The notes beneath the pieces were generated by a model. It had not been told where the DNA came from. It worked only from the letters and a program-made list of their open reading frames with translations, and ran no database searches. The position numbers were made by a program, and so were the translations under genes. A stretch of DNA of 64,000 nucleotides from the NCBI GenBank assembly GCA_030248215.1, contig JASANG010002018.1, forward strand, positions 1 to 64,000. Direction: 5' to 3'. Of the stretch, positions 1 through 55,476 are shown one piece after another. The DNA is from Enoplolaimus lenunculus. Taxonomy: Eukaryota > Nematoda > Enoplea > Enoplida > Thoracostomopsidae. Each line of letters starts with the position of its first letter. The stretch's first letter is position 1.

Positions 1-382
1 ATATAGGTCTTACAATCAACTGCTATTTGAGATTCTCATATATTTGTTTTGATAGCTTCAGTTAGGTTAAGATTTACCGTAATAGTTGGAAGTTTTGAAG
101 GGTTTGAACCCGTTTTTAATAACATTTTTGTGAATTGGAAGGAAACTAATATTTATCTGGTCCTAATAATAGAGCCCTCCCTAAAAATTTGAATTAATCA
201 ATAATAAAATCTCGTTGCGATTACGTATATACTGGCAAGTTTGGAAATGTGAAATTTTAAATTTGGCACAAGTTTTTATTCTCAGTACACTTCGTCAACG
301 AAGCAAAAATGTCACAAGCTTAAGTATGGTCTGATTTTATGACGTCATAACAATGTTATTATAGTATTTTTAAGTATTTTAG

Positions 383-20734
<20,352 letters not shown>

Positions 20735-20929
20735 GACTGATTTAAATTTTCAAAAATTCTATGAAATGTAAGCAAAAATGGCAAATTCAATTAATAGCAA
20801 CGTATGTCTTGAATTCCAAACTTTTATTTCTTGAATTTGTCAGCAATATAGATCTTAAATTTTTCACTGTTAAAAGTCTAAAGTTTAAACTTTGTTTCAT
20901 AAATGATTAACAAAAATATTTCTGATATA

Positions 20930-22220
20930 TAAGACAAATATTTTTGAAATATAAGACAAGAATGTCTGAAATACAAGACAACCGTTTTCGTGGGAAACGA
21001 CTCCGTGGGCTAAAGCTCAATGAAATACCCTATTGTCACAACCCAACATACGATCAAGACGTAAACTAATAGGTTGTGGGGAGCCTGAGCTCAACCCGAA
21101 ATATCCTTGAAATTTGATTATTTATATACACTTCTAAAAATATAAACGGAGCAATATTTTTACATACATAAAATCTTGAAAATTAGACTTGAATTTAAGA
21201 CAAGTATTTCTTGAAACGAAGAAATTTATGTCTTATAAATTGGCAACAGTGATTTTTTGAATATAACACAATTATGTTTGAACTATTTTAGACAAAATTT
21301 TTTGAATTGTTTAAGGCTATTTATGTCTGAAATAGCAGACTTTTATGTTTTGAAAATTTATAAAAAGTAGGAGCTTGAAATTTCAAGGCAATTTATTTTG
21401 TGTGCAGTAAAAAAAGCTTATTCTGATATTATGGTTTGCTAAATATTTACTAGAAAATAGGTGTTCTTCAGTGAACATTGCACTATAGAAATCTTTTTCT
21501 TATATAAAAGTTACAGCTTTTGCTACGTAGCTAAGCTATTTATGAAACATCAAAAAGTGTTTGCGTAAATTTTTAGGAAGGTTCTAAATTCAAAGTTTAC
21601 AACTTAAGATTTATATTTCAATGTTTTTGAATGTGCCGGGCATACAAAGTGCTCGAGAATTAACACTCTTGAATATAGCACTTGAAAAAATTTTCGACCG
21701 CTTAAAAATGAAGATATTTTGCTTACAACTGTATCAAGTGCTTTTAGTAGCTGTTCAACATAACGGGGCTGTAGTTGCTAACGCTGTTCACACACACTTG
21801 AAATTCCACAGACCAAATTCGTTGCAAATGTCAATTTTTCAAGTGTGGCTGTCCGGATTTAAACAAGAAGCTTCCTTCAGTTTGTTATGAAAATTTGCAA
21901 GATTTCCAATTCGTAAGCGTGTTTTCAAGATCTAGTCCCTCTTTTATATTAACTTACGTACTTCATGCCACACGCACAAAAAAGTATTTCTGAATTTATT
22001 CACAAAAGTATTTTCTGCTGTAAATCTGAAAAGCTTTTCTGATATTTAAGACAATTTTTCTAAAAATAACTGGAAAACGTTTATTTTCAGACTGTATTTC
22101 AAAACTTTTGTTGAAAACTTTTCTGTTATAACAGAAATACCTTTCAAGTGCACCGTGCTAATTATATTTCTTAAAGGTAAGAAATTTTTTCTTAAATATC
22201 AGAAATATTATTTTGAGTGC
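20930..22220. repeat. AT-rich repeat block with AAGACA words
   Basis: Repeated phrases of the type gatatataagacaaatattt and tgaaatataagacaagaatg recur about every 30-60 bp. At the right end comes ttaaatatcagaaatatta. Similar phrases recur at 33835-33960 and 54460. An 89-codon frame at 21621-21890 lies inside it but resembles nothing I know. Possibly an old MITE cluster. Confidence 0.4.
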
Positions 22221-22244
22221 AGTTAGCGCGATCTAACCTAATTT

Positions 22245-22383
22245 GGCCAATGTATAGAACTGGTTTGTAACAGCAGTATAAGATATATAACTAAGCCTGA
22301 GCTTAAACCTAAGCCTAAGCGTAAACCTAAGCCTAAGCGTAAGAACGACGTTATACCTAATCTTAAGCCTGTTTACATGGGCC
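22245..22383. mobile_element. MITE, CCTAAG-core family
   Basis: Ends ggccaatgtatagaactgg and gtttacatgggcc are imperfect inverted repeats. Between them are GTAACAGCAGTATAAG and about eight CCTAAGC-like units. Confidence 0.65.
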
Positions 22384-22589
22384 TATAGATTAATGGGAAA
22401 CAATTTTTAGTTATTGTCTATAATTTATAATTATGTTTAAATTCAAAACAACGAAAGCTTTCGATAATGATAATGTCCGTCGGAAACAGAGAAATACACT
22501 GACATATGAAAATCATTTAGCGCTTTTGGGTAAGCTTCATTAATTTTGAAATTATTAAATTTTAGAAGTAGTGCAAAAATCAACTCGAC

Positions 22590-22800
22590 ACCGGCGGTGG
22601 TGGATGCGAATCTACGACAATTCGTCGCGCCACAACTTGCCGCCCAACGGTGTCGTAAAGCCTATGAATAAATCTTGGTATAATCCTAAGCGTAATAATA
22701 AGCCTAAAAGTAAGCATAATGATGAACGACAAAATGTCTAGCAAATTAAATATCGGATTACAAGTTGCTGGGCGACGAGTTGTCGGGCGACGAACTGTGG
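22590..22800. mobile_element. GTCG-palindrome element
   Basis: Contains tcgtcgcgccacaacttgcc, a TATGAATAAAT and TAATCCTAAGCG middle, then attacaagttgctgggcgac and ACGAGTTGTCGGGCGACGA. The same order recurs at 33010-33205, and a worn copy is near 7125-7290. Confidence 0.5.
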
Positions 22801-23974
22801 TTATAGCGGCGGATGCAGGATTTTCCGGTGGGAAAAGATTCTTTTTGTGTTCTGAAATTTTACAGTTCTAAAGCTCGCTTTTATCAAACTTTTCCATAAA
22901 GATTGACTACGTGCGTTGAATGAGCAAAAATTTCCAATTAATGCAGTACCGTTGTTATACATTTTTTCTTATTTGGCTAGAAAACACATTATCAGCCTCA
23001 GATGAACTATTTCCATTGCTAAATTTTCAACACTGCAAGCGCCTGTTCATGGTAAATGCTATCTAATTGAAGCCAAAAAATCCTAAAGAACGCTGAATCG
23101 GCTTTTGGGAGCTTTTATTTATTGAATACATTCTTTATTTATAGTCAAAAGTTTAGTATTAGGGAGTACACGCTACCCAGGGTTGTGTATAAATTATGCT
23201 GTGGAGTAGCAAATATAACAATTTAACGTAATTAACCTTGGGTATTGTCGCACGTCATGCAGATGTTACGATTGCAGTTAAACTGCATTTTGCAATATTC
23301 AAATCAATTTGAAGCCGAGAATGTGTGCACGTTTACACTTTGTAAATATTTAATTTTTAGCAGGATTCTCCGTTAAAAACTATAACCAGCAGTAGCGCTG
23401 ATATTATATGAGGTTTGCTCATTAACATGTTCTGCAAATTATAGGAATAATAATTCTAATATGGAAGATTCAGTTTGGAACATCAAATTTATAGCTGAAG
23501 TCCTTTACTACCGGCAATGTGATTCGCCGATGGGCAATTGTCTTTGCTCGCATCACCCAAAAATGACTTAATTCTTAACCAGCAATATTCATTTTAACCA
23601 CAGTTGAAACCCGTGTAAAAGACAAATCCACAAAAAATCAGGAATGATATTCCTCAAAATTAACCTATACCTTAGTCCTAATCTCTATATATATAGTTCG
23701 TATCATAGGTGTCGGTGAATGAAGATTTTTTGCCCACGTTGTGCTTTACCCGCGGAATTTCTATTTTTTAACCCACAGGTATATCTGCACAAAATTTCGT
23801 TATTCACTACCGCCTTGGCCCGCCGTTATTTTTTGTGTTACAGAGCATTGATGTTAGTAGCTAGATTTACGTTGCAAAAAACTATTAATTAGTAATCCTT
23901 TCCAGAACCATAACGTTAGTGACATGCATTATTTGTGAGTCTGTCAGTTACCATTGAGTAGTCTAGGCCATCCA

Positions 23975-24115
23975 TCTGCTTTGGTCTCGTTTATGGACTC
24001 TAATTAGGACTTATTCAATAGCGGACTCTTGGGATACGGGCTTCCATTGATAGAGACTCAAAATGGCAACCTCTCGTCTTATTTATATCCTTGATGCTCG
24101 TGTCAGTACAGTACT
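23975..24115 (-). mobile_element. pogo/Tc1-like MITE fragment
   Basis: Reverse copy of the left half: on the minus strand tactgtactgac, then CATTTTGAGTCTCTATCAAT and CCTAATTAGAGTCC. Strongly diverged, so probably older than the other copies. Confidence 0.5.
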
Positions 24116-24148
24116 AGTTGTGTTCATGGGCGACAACTGATGTGAACT

Positions 24149-24811
24149 CAGGCCCGTAGCCAGCTCACCTACGGGGCTAAACCATTTCCAGAAGAGGCAT
24201 ACAAGGGTTTTCGGTTACTTACAAGCAACGCTGAACATTTTTAAATTGAGGGGCAAAATTCTCCTAGGGGCGCTGAGCTCCAACTGCTCCCCTCTGGCTG
24301 CAGAACCGTTTGAACTATAGTTATAGCGCAACATGTGACTGCAATGTTAGTCTGTTAGTGCCGATATTTTATATATCCACATCGCATATGCGCTTGACTG
24401 CACTAAACACACGCTTTCTAATTGTTGCGCTGCAACATACATAGTTGAAAGAGGCAAATTTTGCCAAATTGGAACATTTTTCGTTTTATAATTGTTGCCA
24501 GCTGTTGTATGCGTTTACTGGAAACCGGAAACGGCATCGCTGTTGGCGGAAGTAACAAATTATAGAGATGGTTTGCTGTTTTTTTACTTGTTACTTGGAA
24601 ACGTGTGATTCACGAACAGATCGGCACCATTTAGTGTTATTGTTTCGGGATGCACATCATGTCCAAGGACTGCTCAATCTGTTTGGAGGGCGGCAAAAAT
24701 ATTCCTGGAGGGGTTTGTACGTTTCAAACGGAACTAAAATTTTTCTAGTGGGACAAAAATTTTTCTAATGGGGTTAAACGTTCACTGGCCCAGAACTGGC
24801 TACGGGGCCTG
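24149..24811. mobile_element. GTAGCCAGC-ended repeat element
   Basis: Left end caggcccgtagccagctcac and right end actggctacggggcctg are inverted. Related pieces at 26757, 28150, 29264, 41663 and 53848 share GGGCTAAAA...TTTC words. No transposase frame. This could be two insertions rather than one. Confidence 0.45.
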
Positions 24812-25465
24812 ATCATACCAATTTTGTAAGTGTAATTTGGATGAAGTAGTTCCTTCTAAGGAAGGGTATCAAGTAAAGTTTTCATCCGTTGGTACTTTTT
24901 AGTTCTTAAAGAATCATGCGGTGCAATTGGTCCAAGCTGACATTTCTTTGTGAGAATGAAATGAGTATGAACACGCATCTGTTTACCATAATCTTGACTT
25001 CGTAGGCTGGCAGAATGTGGCTATAAACGACACATCGCGTCTTATGGGAAGTGTCAGAAAATACTAACTTTGCGGAGTATTACGAGTGTTTTCCGAAGAT
25101 CATTTGAACGAGTTGTGTTGACATGATTGCTTTAAAGAATTTCTGCTCGAGAACTGTCGTTTTCTGAACTGAAAATTGTGTCTCAGTCCCCAAAACAGTT
25201 TAAGTAGCCGTGAATCGAAATATTTTCACAACGCATAGGCTTTCAACAACCCCTTGAACAGAACAAAAACACGTGTTTTCAAAAGTATTTAATGTATGAC
25301 CCTTTGGCTCATCTGGTAAAAATCAATAGGCAGGCATGCTCCAAATTTTAGGTCAGACAAATTTTATCCTATTTGCAACATCGTCTCATCGAAGCCAAAT
25401 TTAGATTGTTGTTTGGTCTGTTGCCGACTTGCATATAGACGTCAAACTATTACATAGGCTGTAGT

Positions 25466-25865
25466 CAGGGTGCAACCGGAATTCCGGTTCCGGTAGAGAA
25501 ATCCGGTATTTTTAACTATCCGGTTCCTGTAAGAAATCCAGTATTTTTTCATCGGTATTGAACATATTTTCTCATTGGAAAATTTAAGAAAAATTGGCGT
25601 ATTATTATAACTTGTTTGTCTAAAATTGTCCGAACCTGTATTGCCAAAATTTTCAATTTGTCCCATACTCCATAATTTATCATATGTTTCCACCTACTGC
25701 ATTTGTTTCAGGATTTTGACATTCTAAGTGATTTGTTTCAAGCATTAAAAGCGATAGAATAGCGCTTAAAAAGGAATTTTTCGGTAACAAATATTTTTAA
25801 TTTTCCGGTTCCGTTATTTTTTTAACTTTCCGGTTCCGGTATTTTATAATTCCGGTTGCACCCTG
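25466..25865. mobile_element. hAT-type MITE, CAGGGTGCAACCGG family
   Basis: 400 bp with ends cagggtgcaaccggaattcc and taattccggttgcaccctg. Subterminal CCGGTTCCGGTA repeats occur on both sides. Flanking 8-mers gctgtagt/actgtagc match at the central six bases. Related to 50616-51683 and 61155-61570. Confidence 0.8.
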
Positions 25866-25899
25866 ACTGTAGCAAAACGCACTTAAAACTACTGCATAA

Positions 25900-26085
25900 A
25901 TAGGGTCTTTTCGGTTATCTCCCAGCCGGCGTTTGCCCGCTAATGCTTTGGTTTTGAAAATTTTTTCCATATTTGAGCTTCTTCTGACCGTTTCTGACCA
26001 ATCCACGTCTAAACTTAGATTTTTAAATGATTCGATTTGTTCAACCCTTTGGGACCCAAAAAAAAATTGCCAAAAATGCGCCTGC
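25900..26085. mobile_element. Fold-back element fragment, GGGTCTTTTCGG family
   Basis: Starts tagggtcttttcggttatct and contains CATATTTGAGCTTCTTCTGA and GGGACCCAAAAA. These match one arm of the large hairpin at 38576-39174. The other arm is missing. Confidence 0.6.
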
Positions 26086-27402
26086 TGAATAGCCAGAAAT
26101 ACCTCTTATACCAGGTTATGATATATTAAGGAATGGCATTGAGTCTCGTTGCACCGGTGCTCACCATTTTAATTGTAAGATCGACAATTATCGAGCATTA
26201 GGCGAAACGATAAACTATAGTTGACTGCGCAACCAGCTTTACAGCAACGATGTTATATGTTCCTCTGTTTGCAAATTGTGTTTGAATCAGGCACGGTTGC
26301 AAGTTCTGTCACTTGCTGGACAATGATATTTGTTCTGAAAAGTTGTTTGTTTAAAGCGACAAAGCTTGCTACCTAAAAGCCCCGGTGTATAGATTGGAGA
26401 TTTTGTCGAAAAAACGGGGGAAATATACGTTTTCTCGGCAATTTTATTATTTTTATGTTGTAATAAACGCGAAGTTTTATTATTACAATTTTTCAGTTTG
26501 TGATATTAAATTTTTACGCAACCAACGCAACACGCGTTTGGCTTCGAGCTGATATTTCTAGCTGTATTAGTTGAATATCCATATAAAACGAAACTTGCAG
26601 TTTTGTGGAAAAAATTGACGTTCACGCCGGCAACCAGGCCATTGTTTAGTTGAATGGATAAAAGGATTTTTTGTTGGTTGAAAGAAAATTGCTTTAATTT
26701 TGAATTTTTTTATATTGGCAAAATTTTTACAATCTGGGGTAGGCTTTTTGGGCAGGACCGTAGCCAGCTCACCTTGCTTGGTGGGCTAAAAGTTTTCAGA
26801 AAGGACATACAACGGGTTTTCGTTGACTTCGACGCAAAGTTGTCAACTTTTTAGCTGAGTCCCCCTGTTCTTGTGGACTACGAACTCGCTCAAAATACTG
26901 TTAATTTTTGTATTTGACACAACAAAATGTTTTGTTCTTTGTTGAATTGATTTTAAATAGCAACGTTTGATTCTGTATTGCATAATTTTTTTGTCGTCTT
27001 AATGTTGTCTATTTTTTATCCTGTGTCCAAGTTCTAATCAACGCTATTAATTATGAGTTATTTATAGTAAAAGAAGTAGTGCGTATATTTAATTTAAGGC
27101 TATTGTATACTTCCCCTAAAGTTTTGGAAATTTTCAGAATGTGGCATATATAAACTCTTTGGTTGTAGGCATAGGCTAAGGCATAAGCTTGCGGGCAAAG
27201 TGTACAAGAGACATGTTGATTGCAGATTCTTGAACTAAAAATTTGGTGGGGGGGGCAGATGAAATCATAACTTTTTGTATGAAAGTTTGTCTAACAAATT
27301 GCGACTCGGTTGCGTTTGTGTTTAGACTGCCATCGCTTTAAGTGAACTGTGTTTTTAAAATAAACTTTCGATTACGATACCAATTGTGTTTCCAATTGAT
27401 AG

Positions 27403-27594
27403 GGCCCATGTTTCATATAAAGATCAGGGGCCAGACGTATTTCTGCGGCACTGCAATAGAGTAAGCTTACTAACCTTTTTAGACTATTTTTTGCTTAGGG
27501 TTAGGTATATATAAGCTTATTTTTTACGCTTAGGTTTTGGCTTACACATAGGAATACGCTTATACTAATGTTACAGCGCTGATCTATACACCGG
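27403..27594. mobile_element. MITE, CCTAAG-core family, reverse orientation
   Basis: Starts gggcccatg, then aaagatcaggggccagacgt and GCACTGCAATAGAGTAAGC. Ends TTACAGCGCTGATCTATACA. Confidence 0.65.
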
Positions 27595-27820
27595 CTTTGA
27601 TTGTAATCAAAAAATACATCAAATTTTACATCTGGAATCTGTGGCACGTCGGTATAGAAACATTTTGAAATAAAAAGTTCAGAGACGTATCGAATTTGAG
27701 GACAGGGTGCTACAGCCCGTTTTAATCCTGATTAATGTCGGTAAATCCACTGCTTCATTTGGTTATCGTTAGCAGCTGCCCTTGCCATTGCAATTTTGCC
27801 TGAAGAACAAATATTTAAGT

Positions 27821-27937
27821 CGGTTTTGTTTTCGGTGCCAACCCCCCAACCGTTTTGTTTTCGGTGCCAACCCGCCAACCGTTTTGTTTTCGGTGCCAAC
27901 CCCCGTCCGATTTGTTTTCGGTGCAAGCCCCCGTTCG
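27821..27937 (+). repeat. 29-30 bp minisatellite, four units
   Basis: Four units sharing ttttgttttcggtgccaacc with C-rich spacers. Frames through it on both strands give repeating peptides (e.g. WHRKQNG on the minus strand). These follow from the repeat and do not indicate a gene. Confidence 0.8.
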
Positions 27938-28263
27938 TCTAAATTTCTTGGCACAACCAAAGGTGGAACAGCCATGAACCTTACCGTGCAGATTCTCGGT
28001 GAGCCAGTTGATATTCGGGCCAGTAAACAAGGTGAAAAAACTTTGGTTATGTAGTTATGTTTTCTAATCAGTCAGTAGTCGGCCGGTTTATTTCAAGATG
28101 GATATTAATATATTAGTGGCAGTGCAGCTCTGGCCCTGGCTAGCGACAAAGGCCGTAGCCAGAGATGATCAGAGGTCGAAAGCCTTCGTTTGAGGGTTTT
28201 GTCCAATGGTATTTCGGCATCATTCACAGTTGGTAACGCAAAATCTCCGCCTTGAATATTTTG

Positions 28264-28443
28264 GTTCATGTAAAGATCATGGGCGGAAAGTTTTTCGGCG
28301 GAACTGCAATAAGTTTAAGATTTAACACTAATTTTTTATCCTCAGGCTGTAGTTTCGCTAATCCTTACGCTTACGCTAGGCTTAGGCTTAGGCTTAGGAA
28401 CTCGCTCATTCTACTGTTACTGCCCTGTTCTATAACATTGGCC
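28264..28443. mobile_element. MITE, CCTAAG-core family, reverse orientation
   Basis: gttcatgtaaagatcatggg at the left, ACTGCAATAAGTTTAAG, a CTTAGGCTTAGGCTTAGG core, and ccctgttctataacattggc at the right. Confidence 0.65.
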
Positions 28444-30132
28444 GTAATTTTTATCCAAAGTGATCCCTCGTGTTCAAAATCCTGGCTACGCCCATGACCA
28501 CTTGAACAACTTTCATTTTTAGGACTTCTTAAAAAGTTACGCCGTCACAAACCGCCGCCACCGCCGTCGTCGTTCAACAATGGACCGCCAGTACGCGCTT
28601 CAAGTTGCCGCATAAAGCCAATTCGCACAGTAACGTTTGCACCTTGTGTCTCGTCAAAATACGAGCCTGATTATCGAATATCAAAAAGCAACTCTTCGCC
28701 TAATTTACCGGTGATTGTGAGACAAACTAGTGCCATCACAAACCAGTCGGTTGTGCTTGGAACCAAACCAGTTCCAGCGACGGCGAACCAGGAAACGCAG
28801 TGTTTAGGTTGGTTGTAGAATTGTGGGAATTTTGGGTTTTCAACTGGTTTGTAGGTATATGAAATGTGTATTGTAAATAGGACAGTAGATATTCTTGCAC
28901 GCCTATAGCTGGCACATTTTGCTGACGGTGGGGGGCTAACAATTTTTCAGAAGTGGCATACAGTGGGTTTAGGCTTTCTGTGTGGCACTAACCAAAACCG
29001 GGTTTGACTTGAGTTTAGGACACTTAAGACCGACTGTCAATTTTTCATTAATTACATTTCTATTCCGGTCAGCTGTCAATTTTACAGGCCGATAGAACCA
29101 CGTTTTAAAACTTTTTCAGTGCCACCGCACAAAATGAAAAACAGACATATATTAATAAAATTTCCTATCACCTTAGTTTGCTCTAGACGTGCTTTAATTT
29201 AGTTATTAAAATGAATTTTTTGACTAAATTTAAAGCATTATGTTAACTCTATTCGCATCCGTAGCTAGCTCATCATGGAATCGATAAAAATTTTACGAAT
29301 GGAGCGATGGACTTGTATACATTTGTAATAAACAACGTCAAAAAATTTTAGGGGGCTGGAGAGCATATTTGTAAGCGAGCTAAGGCACAATCGTAAGTCT
29401 TTGGCTACGGGGCCGAATCTGTTTTTTAACCAAGCCAAGCCACTGCAAGTTTTACTGCAGTTTATAGGCTGTAAAATTAAAAATGTAAAGTTTCAAATTA
29501 TATTTACAAAATTACATCAAATTTAAAATTGATAAACTTTTGTATGAATATCCTGGTTGCTTAATGGCTGATTTTTGTAAAGTAACAACTGCAATAAGAG
29601 TTAACTAAACGAAAACTTAAAAACTACGCTGCGTTTTAGTATTAGAAAAAGTTTGAGTTTACTTGAAAAACTAGCGTTCAGCACTATCGAATATCTGCGT
29701 TTCTTTCTTAAACTAAAAGCTTTTGACACAAATCTCGGGGTCAGAACAGATTCGGAGGTCCTTAACCAACCAAAAAATTTTTACCCTGGTCTATGAGAAC
29801 AGTTGTAACCTCTCTTGTTAAAGTCATCATGTGAAACCCCTGCACGCTTTTCTAAATCTATTGTACTTGCCGACGTTTTCAGTGGCGTAGTCGGGTACAA
29901 GTTGTTTGACCTCTAAGATCTGTAAAAGGTTATTCAAAGCCGTATTAAATGTTGTTTGTTCTTTCTGTGCAGATTTCGAGAGAGGTTATATCCCAATCAC
30001 CCCTCCTCATGCATAAGCCGCTGACCCTTATCTTTAAGTATAATTTGGAGCAGGTTTGAAATAGGTGATACATACATTTGATAACTTTAGTTTGATTTAT
30101 AGATTTATTGTTAAATTTAAATTAAATTTCAG

Positions 30133-52617
<22,485 letters not shown>

Positions 52618-52782
52618 TTGAAGCGATCAGTGCTGAAATACATACTTTTATTTGTGATATTTTCCATTATCGCTGCCAAGGACCGTCAAAAAGTGTATTT
52701 TAAACTTCTAAACTGTAATATATATTGTGTAATAAGTGTTGACAATGTTTTGAGTTTTTCTCAAAAAATATCCGGATACATA

Positions 52783-53417
52783 CACTAGCGGATCCAGAGG
52801 GGGAAATGAGTGGGAGCGTGCGCCCTCTCATCAGAAACTTTTGTGATAAAATTGTAAAGTAGCTCCCTGCCTTACAATTTTTCTTTCCCGTGTCAGAAAA
52901 TTGGCACAAGTACTGTATTGACCCGAATAAGAGGGGGTCCCATTTTGAGTCCCGATCAATAAGAGTCCGTATTCCTAATAAGAGCCCGTAAGCGGATAGA
53001 GTCCCTAAACCCTAATTAGAGTCCATAAATGACAGTTATCCCTAATCGTGGCACATAAATGACTCCAGGACCAAATAAAGTTGAGTTCGAAACTTAATAA
53101 AGCGTACTTAAGTTTTGAAAATAACATTCCAAAGAATAACCTTGAATTATCGCTCAAGCTTTTGATGCAACGCAAAAAAGTTTAATTCAACGGATAGTTG
53201 CAATACCGATATATATCAGAAACGAAGGACGGCAAAGGGCGTGTTAAAAATAAATAACAGTCCGTAACCGAATAACAAGGGGGTACCCTTTGGAGCGGCC
53301 AAATAAATATCAGTCCCACCTCTTATTCAGGTCACTACAGTATAGCATACAATAAAAATTTTCGTCTCATAACTTATGCCAACCCGCCTCCGTCAAAAAT
53401 TTCTGTATCTGCTGCTG
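52783..53417. mobile_element. CACTAGCGGATCC MITE interrupted by a pogo-like MITE
   Basis: Left end cactagcggatccagaggg. Right end tttctgtatctgctgctg. TGTGATAAAATTGTAAAGTA in the left half is shared with other members. The 432-bp insert at 52911-53342 splits it. Confidence 0.6.
52911..53342 (+). mobile_element. pogo/Tc1-like MITE, full-length, nested
   Basis: Starts tactgtattgacccgaata and ends tattcaggtcactacagta, with TA at each border. Same body as 6364-6696 but with about 100 bp more interior. Nested inside the CACTAGCGGATCC element. Confidence 0.8.
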
Positions 53418-53847
53418 AATAAATGGAATTTTACAGAACCCCAGAATACTTTGAAACACAAAGAATGCAACCGTGTGCTATTCAGAATGGCTGGAACGCT
53501 AGTTTAGTGGTACACGTTGTATGACATGACCGGCCTTTTAAAGTTTGAAGCTTTAAAGGTTTTAAAGTTTGAAAATTTCGCAGTTTCTGATATGTTTTCG
53601 CTTTGAATTTTTGGAAGAAAAATCTTGAATATGTTATGGCCACTCAATATATAGAAAAATGTTCAGACTGTCAAGGTTGTTTTTAACGTTCGAATCTGAG
53701 CCAAATTTTTTTGAAGGCGACAATATTTTTTATAAAGGGCACATTGGTTACCGATCCTGCCCTTTTAAATTATGCCCTATGAAGACATATTTGCATTTTT
53801 TTGACCTTACTTTTGATAAATACTGTATAATGTGAGTACATAAGAAG

Positions 53848-54002
53848 CTGGGCCCCATAGCTAGCTCATCTCGCTGGTGGGAGCTAAAAATTTCTAGGAG
53901 TATAGGTTTTTAATGAGTTTTGCAACAAAGGTTGAAAATTTTTTAGGAGGAGCCAAAATGTTTCCAGGTGGAAGCCAACGCTCAGCCCCGCTTGGCTACG
54001 GG
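53848..54002. mobile_element. GTAGCYAGC-ended repeat
   Basis: Left ggccccatagctagctcatc, right agccccgcttggctacggg. The interior AGCTAAAAATTTCTAGGAG matches the pieces near 24150 and 29264. Confidence 0.5.
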
Positions 54003-54331
54003 AATGATAAGAATACCCTATAAAAGCATCTGATTAAATTTAATTGTATTGTATTATGAATTATTAAATCATTTGAATTAAACGTTAACTTACTGCGCAA
54101 AATTCCAGTCACATACTGTTTATCGGCACTTGGAACGTTCCGCTTTATCAGTGTATAAATTAGTTGTTCGTTTTTGGTTAGCGCTTATTAGTGATCGGCA
54201 AAGAATATTTTTTCATATCCGGATATCCGGCAATTCGTGCCGGATATTTATACGGATATCCATATATGTCCGGATATCTGAAATGAAATTTTCTATTTCG
54301 GATATCCGAAACTCGATTTTGTGTTCTGTGA

Positions 54332-54454
54332 GTTTCCGAACCTCAATTTTCGTTTCTTAAGCACTTGCTTTAACTTCTTGCTCTAAAGGAAGTACCCTGA
54401 CCCTCAAGCAAATTGATATGAGCATAAAAGATACAATTCTAAAAATCGGTATTT
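54332..54454 (+). repeat. 123-bp direct repeat, copy A
   Basis: Begins gtttccgaacctcaattttc and ends ctaaaaatcggtattt. By eye nearly identical to 55354-55476 with only a few substitutions. Confidence 0.88.
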
Positions 54455-54548
54455 ATTATGCCACACGCAAAAAAGTATTTCTGAATTGGCCCATGTAAAC
54501 CTCGCTGAGGCCCAATATCCCACCATCCCATCATAAGAATTTGATGTG

Positions 54549-54820
54549 TGGTCGAAAGTGGGATTTTGAGATTTTGGGACTTTGGGATATGGTCGAAGGT
54601 GGGTTCTGGGATTTTGGAATTGAGGGATATGGTCGAAGGTGGGATTTCGCGATTTCGATATATGGTTGAATGTGGGATTTTGGGATATGGCCGAAGGTGG
54701 GATTTTGGGATTTCGGGATATGGTCGAAGTGGGATTTTGGGATTTCCAGATATGGTCGAAGTTTGGATTTTGGGATTTCCGGATATGGTCGAAGGTGGGA
54801 TTTTGGGATTTCGGGATACG
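54549..54820 (+). repeat. ~33-bp minisatellite, about eight units
   Basis: Units of gatatggtcgaaggtgggat followed by TTTGGGATTTC. Frames through it give repetitive FWDF-type peptides that reflect the repeat only. Confidence 0.88.
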
Positions 54821-55353
54821 TCGTACAAACATCAACCCATGTTACTTATACTGGAGTCGCGCATTCCTCAGAAAAACTTTGTGTTAAATAAAACCGCTAA
54901 AACGTCCCAGAGGAAAATTAGCGTTGCATTGAATTTACATATAAAGCTTGACCTGTGTGAAACCCAGCCGTATATCGAATTCTACATAAACTCAGACCCA
55001 TGTTACTTTTAGGGCCGTAGGGGTTTCTATTATTACAATTTTCGCTTAAGAAATAAAGATTTTGAATCATCTTGGAACAATTGTGCATGAATGTGGTTTA
55101 ATATTCTGACTGAGGTTTGAATGTCAGCTCCAGCTACTTTGGTGGTGAAACCATGCAAATTATTCCATAAAAAATTTTAGACAAAAGCATTTCGGATATC
55201 CAAAAACACGTTTCATTTCGGATACATATCCGGATATCCGGGGCCCATCAATAGCGCTGCATTTCGACGGACGCTACGGAACTCAAAAAAATTTTGTTTA
55301 CAAATTGACACGCGGTGTCATGCGGTAATTCACGGACGTTCGCCAAATTTTGT

Positions 55354-55476
55354 GTTTCCGAACCTCAATTTTCGTTTCTTAAGCACTTGTTTTAACTTGT
55401 TGCTCTAAAGGAAGCACCCTGACCCTCAAGCAAATTGATATGAGCATAAAAGATACAATTCTAAAAATCGGTATTT
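55354..55476 (+). repeat. 123-bp direct repeat, copy B
   Basis: Second copy of the 54332-54454 sequence, 1,022 bp downstream. It runs straight into a pogo-like MITE fragment. Confidence 0.88.

Larger units (their letters stand above)
20735..30132. other. Intergenic region between collagen and COBL
   Basis: No exon, tRNA or other RNA gene was recognised on either strand. Recognisable content: an AAGACA-rich AT repeat block, MITEs at 22245, 24149, 25466, 27403 and 28264, a GTCG-palindrome element at 22590, and a 29-30 bp minisatellite at 27821. The COBL promoter should lie at its right end, but I see no clear TATA or initiator. Confidence 0.6.

Noticed and set aside
21621-21890. 89-codon open frame in the collagen-COBL intergenic region
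   Set aside because: No recognisable domain, surrounded by AT-rich repeat words, no promoter or splice context. Length is within chance expectation for a 64-kb window.
27732-28054. Overlapping frames on both strands around 27.8-28.0 kb with repeated WHRKQNG or FVFGANPP peptides
   Set aside because: They come from the 29-30 bp minisatellite. Non-repeat parts resemble no family I know and there is no splice context.
54404-55012. Repetitive frames (FWDF..., NPTFDHI...) near 54.5-54.9 kb
   Set aside because: Products of the 33-bp minisatellite inside a transposon-like element.
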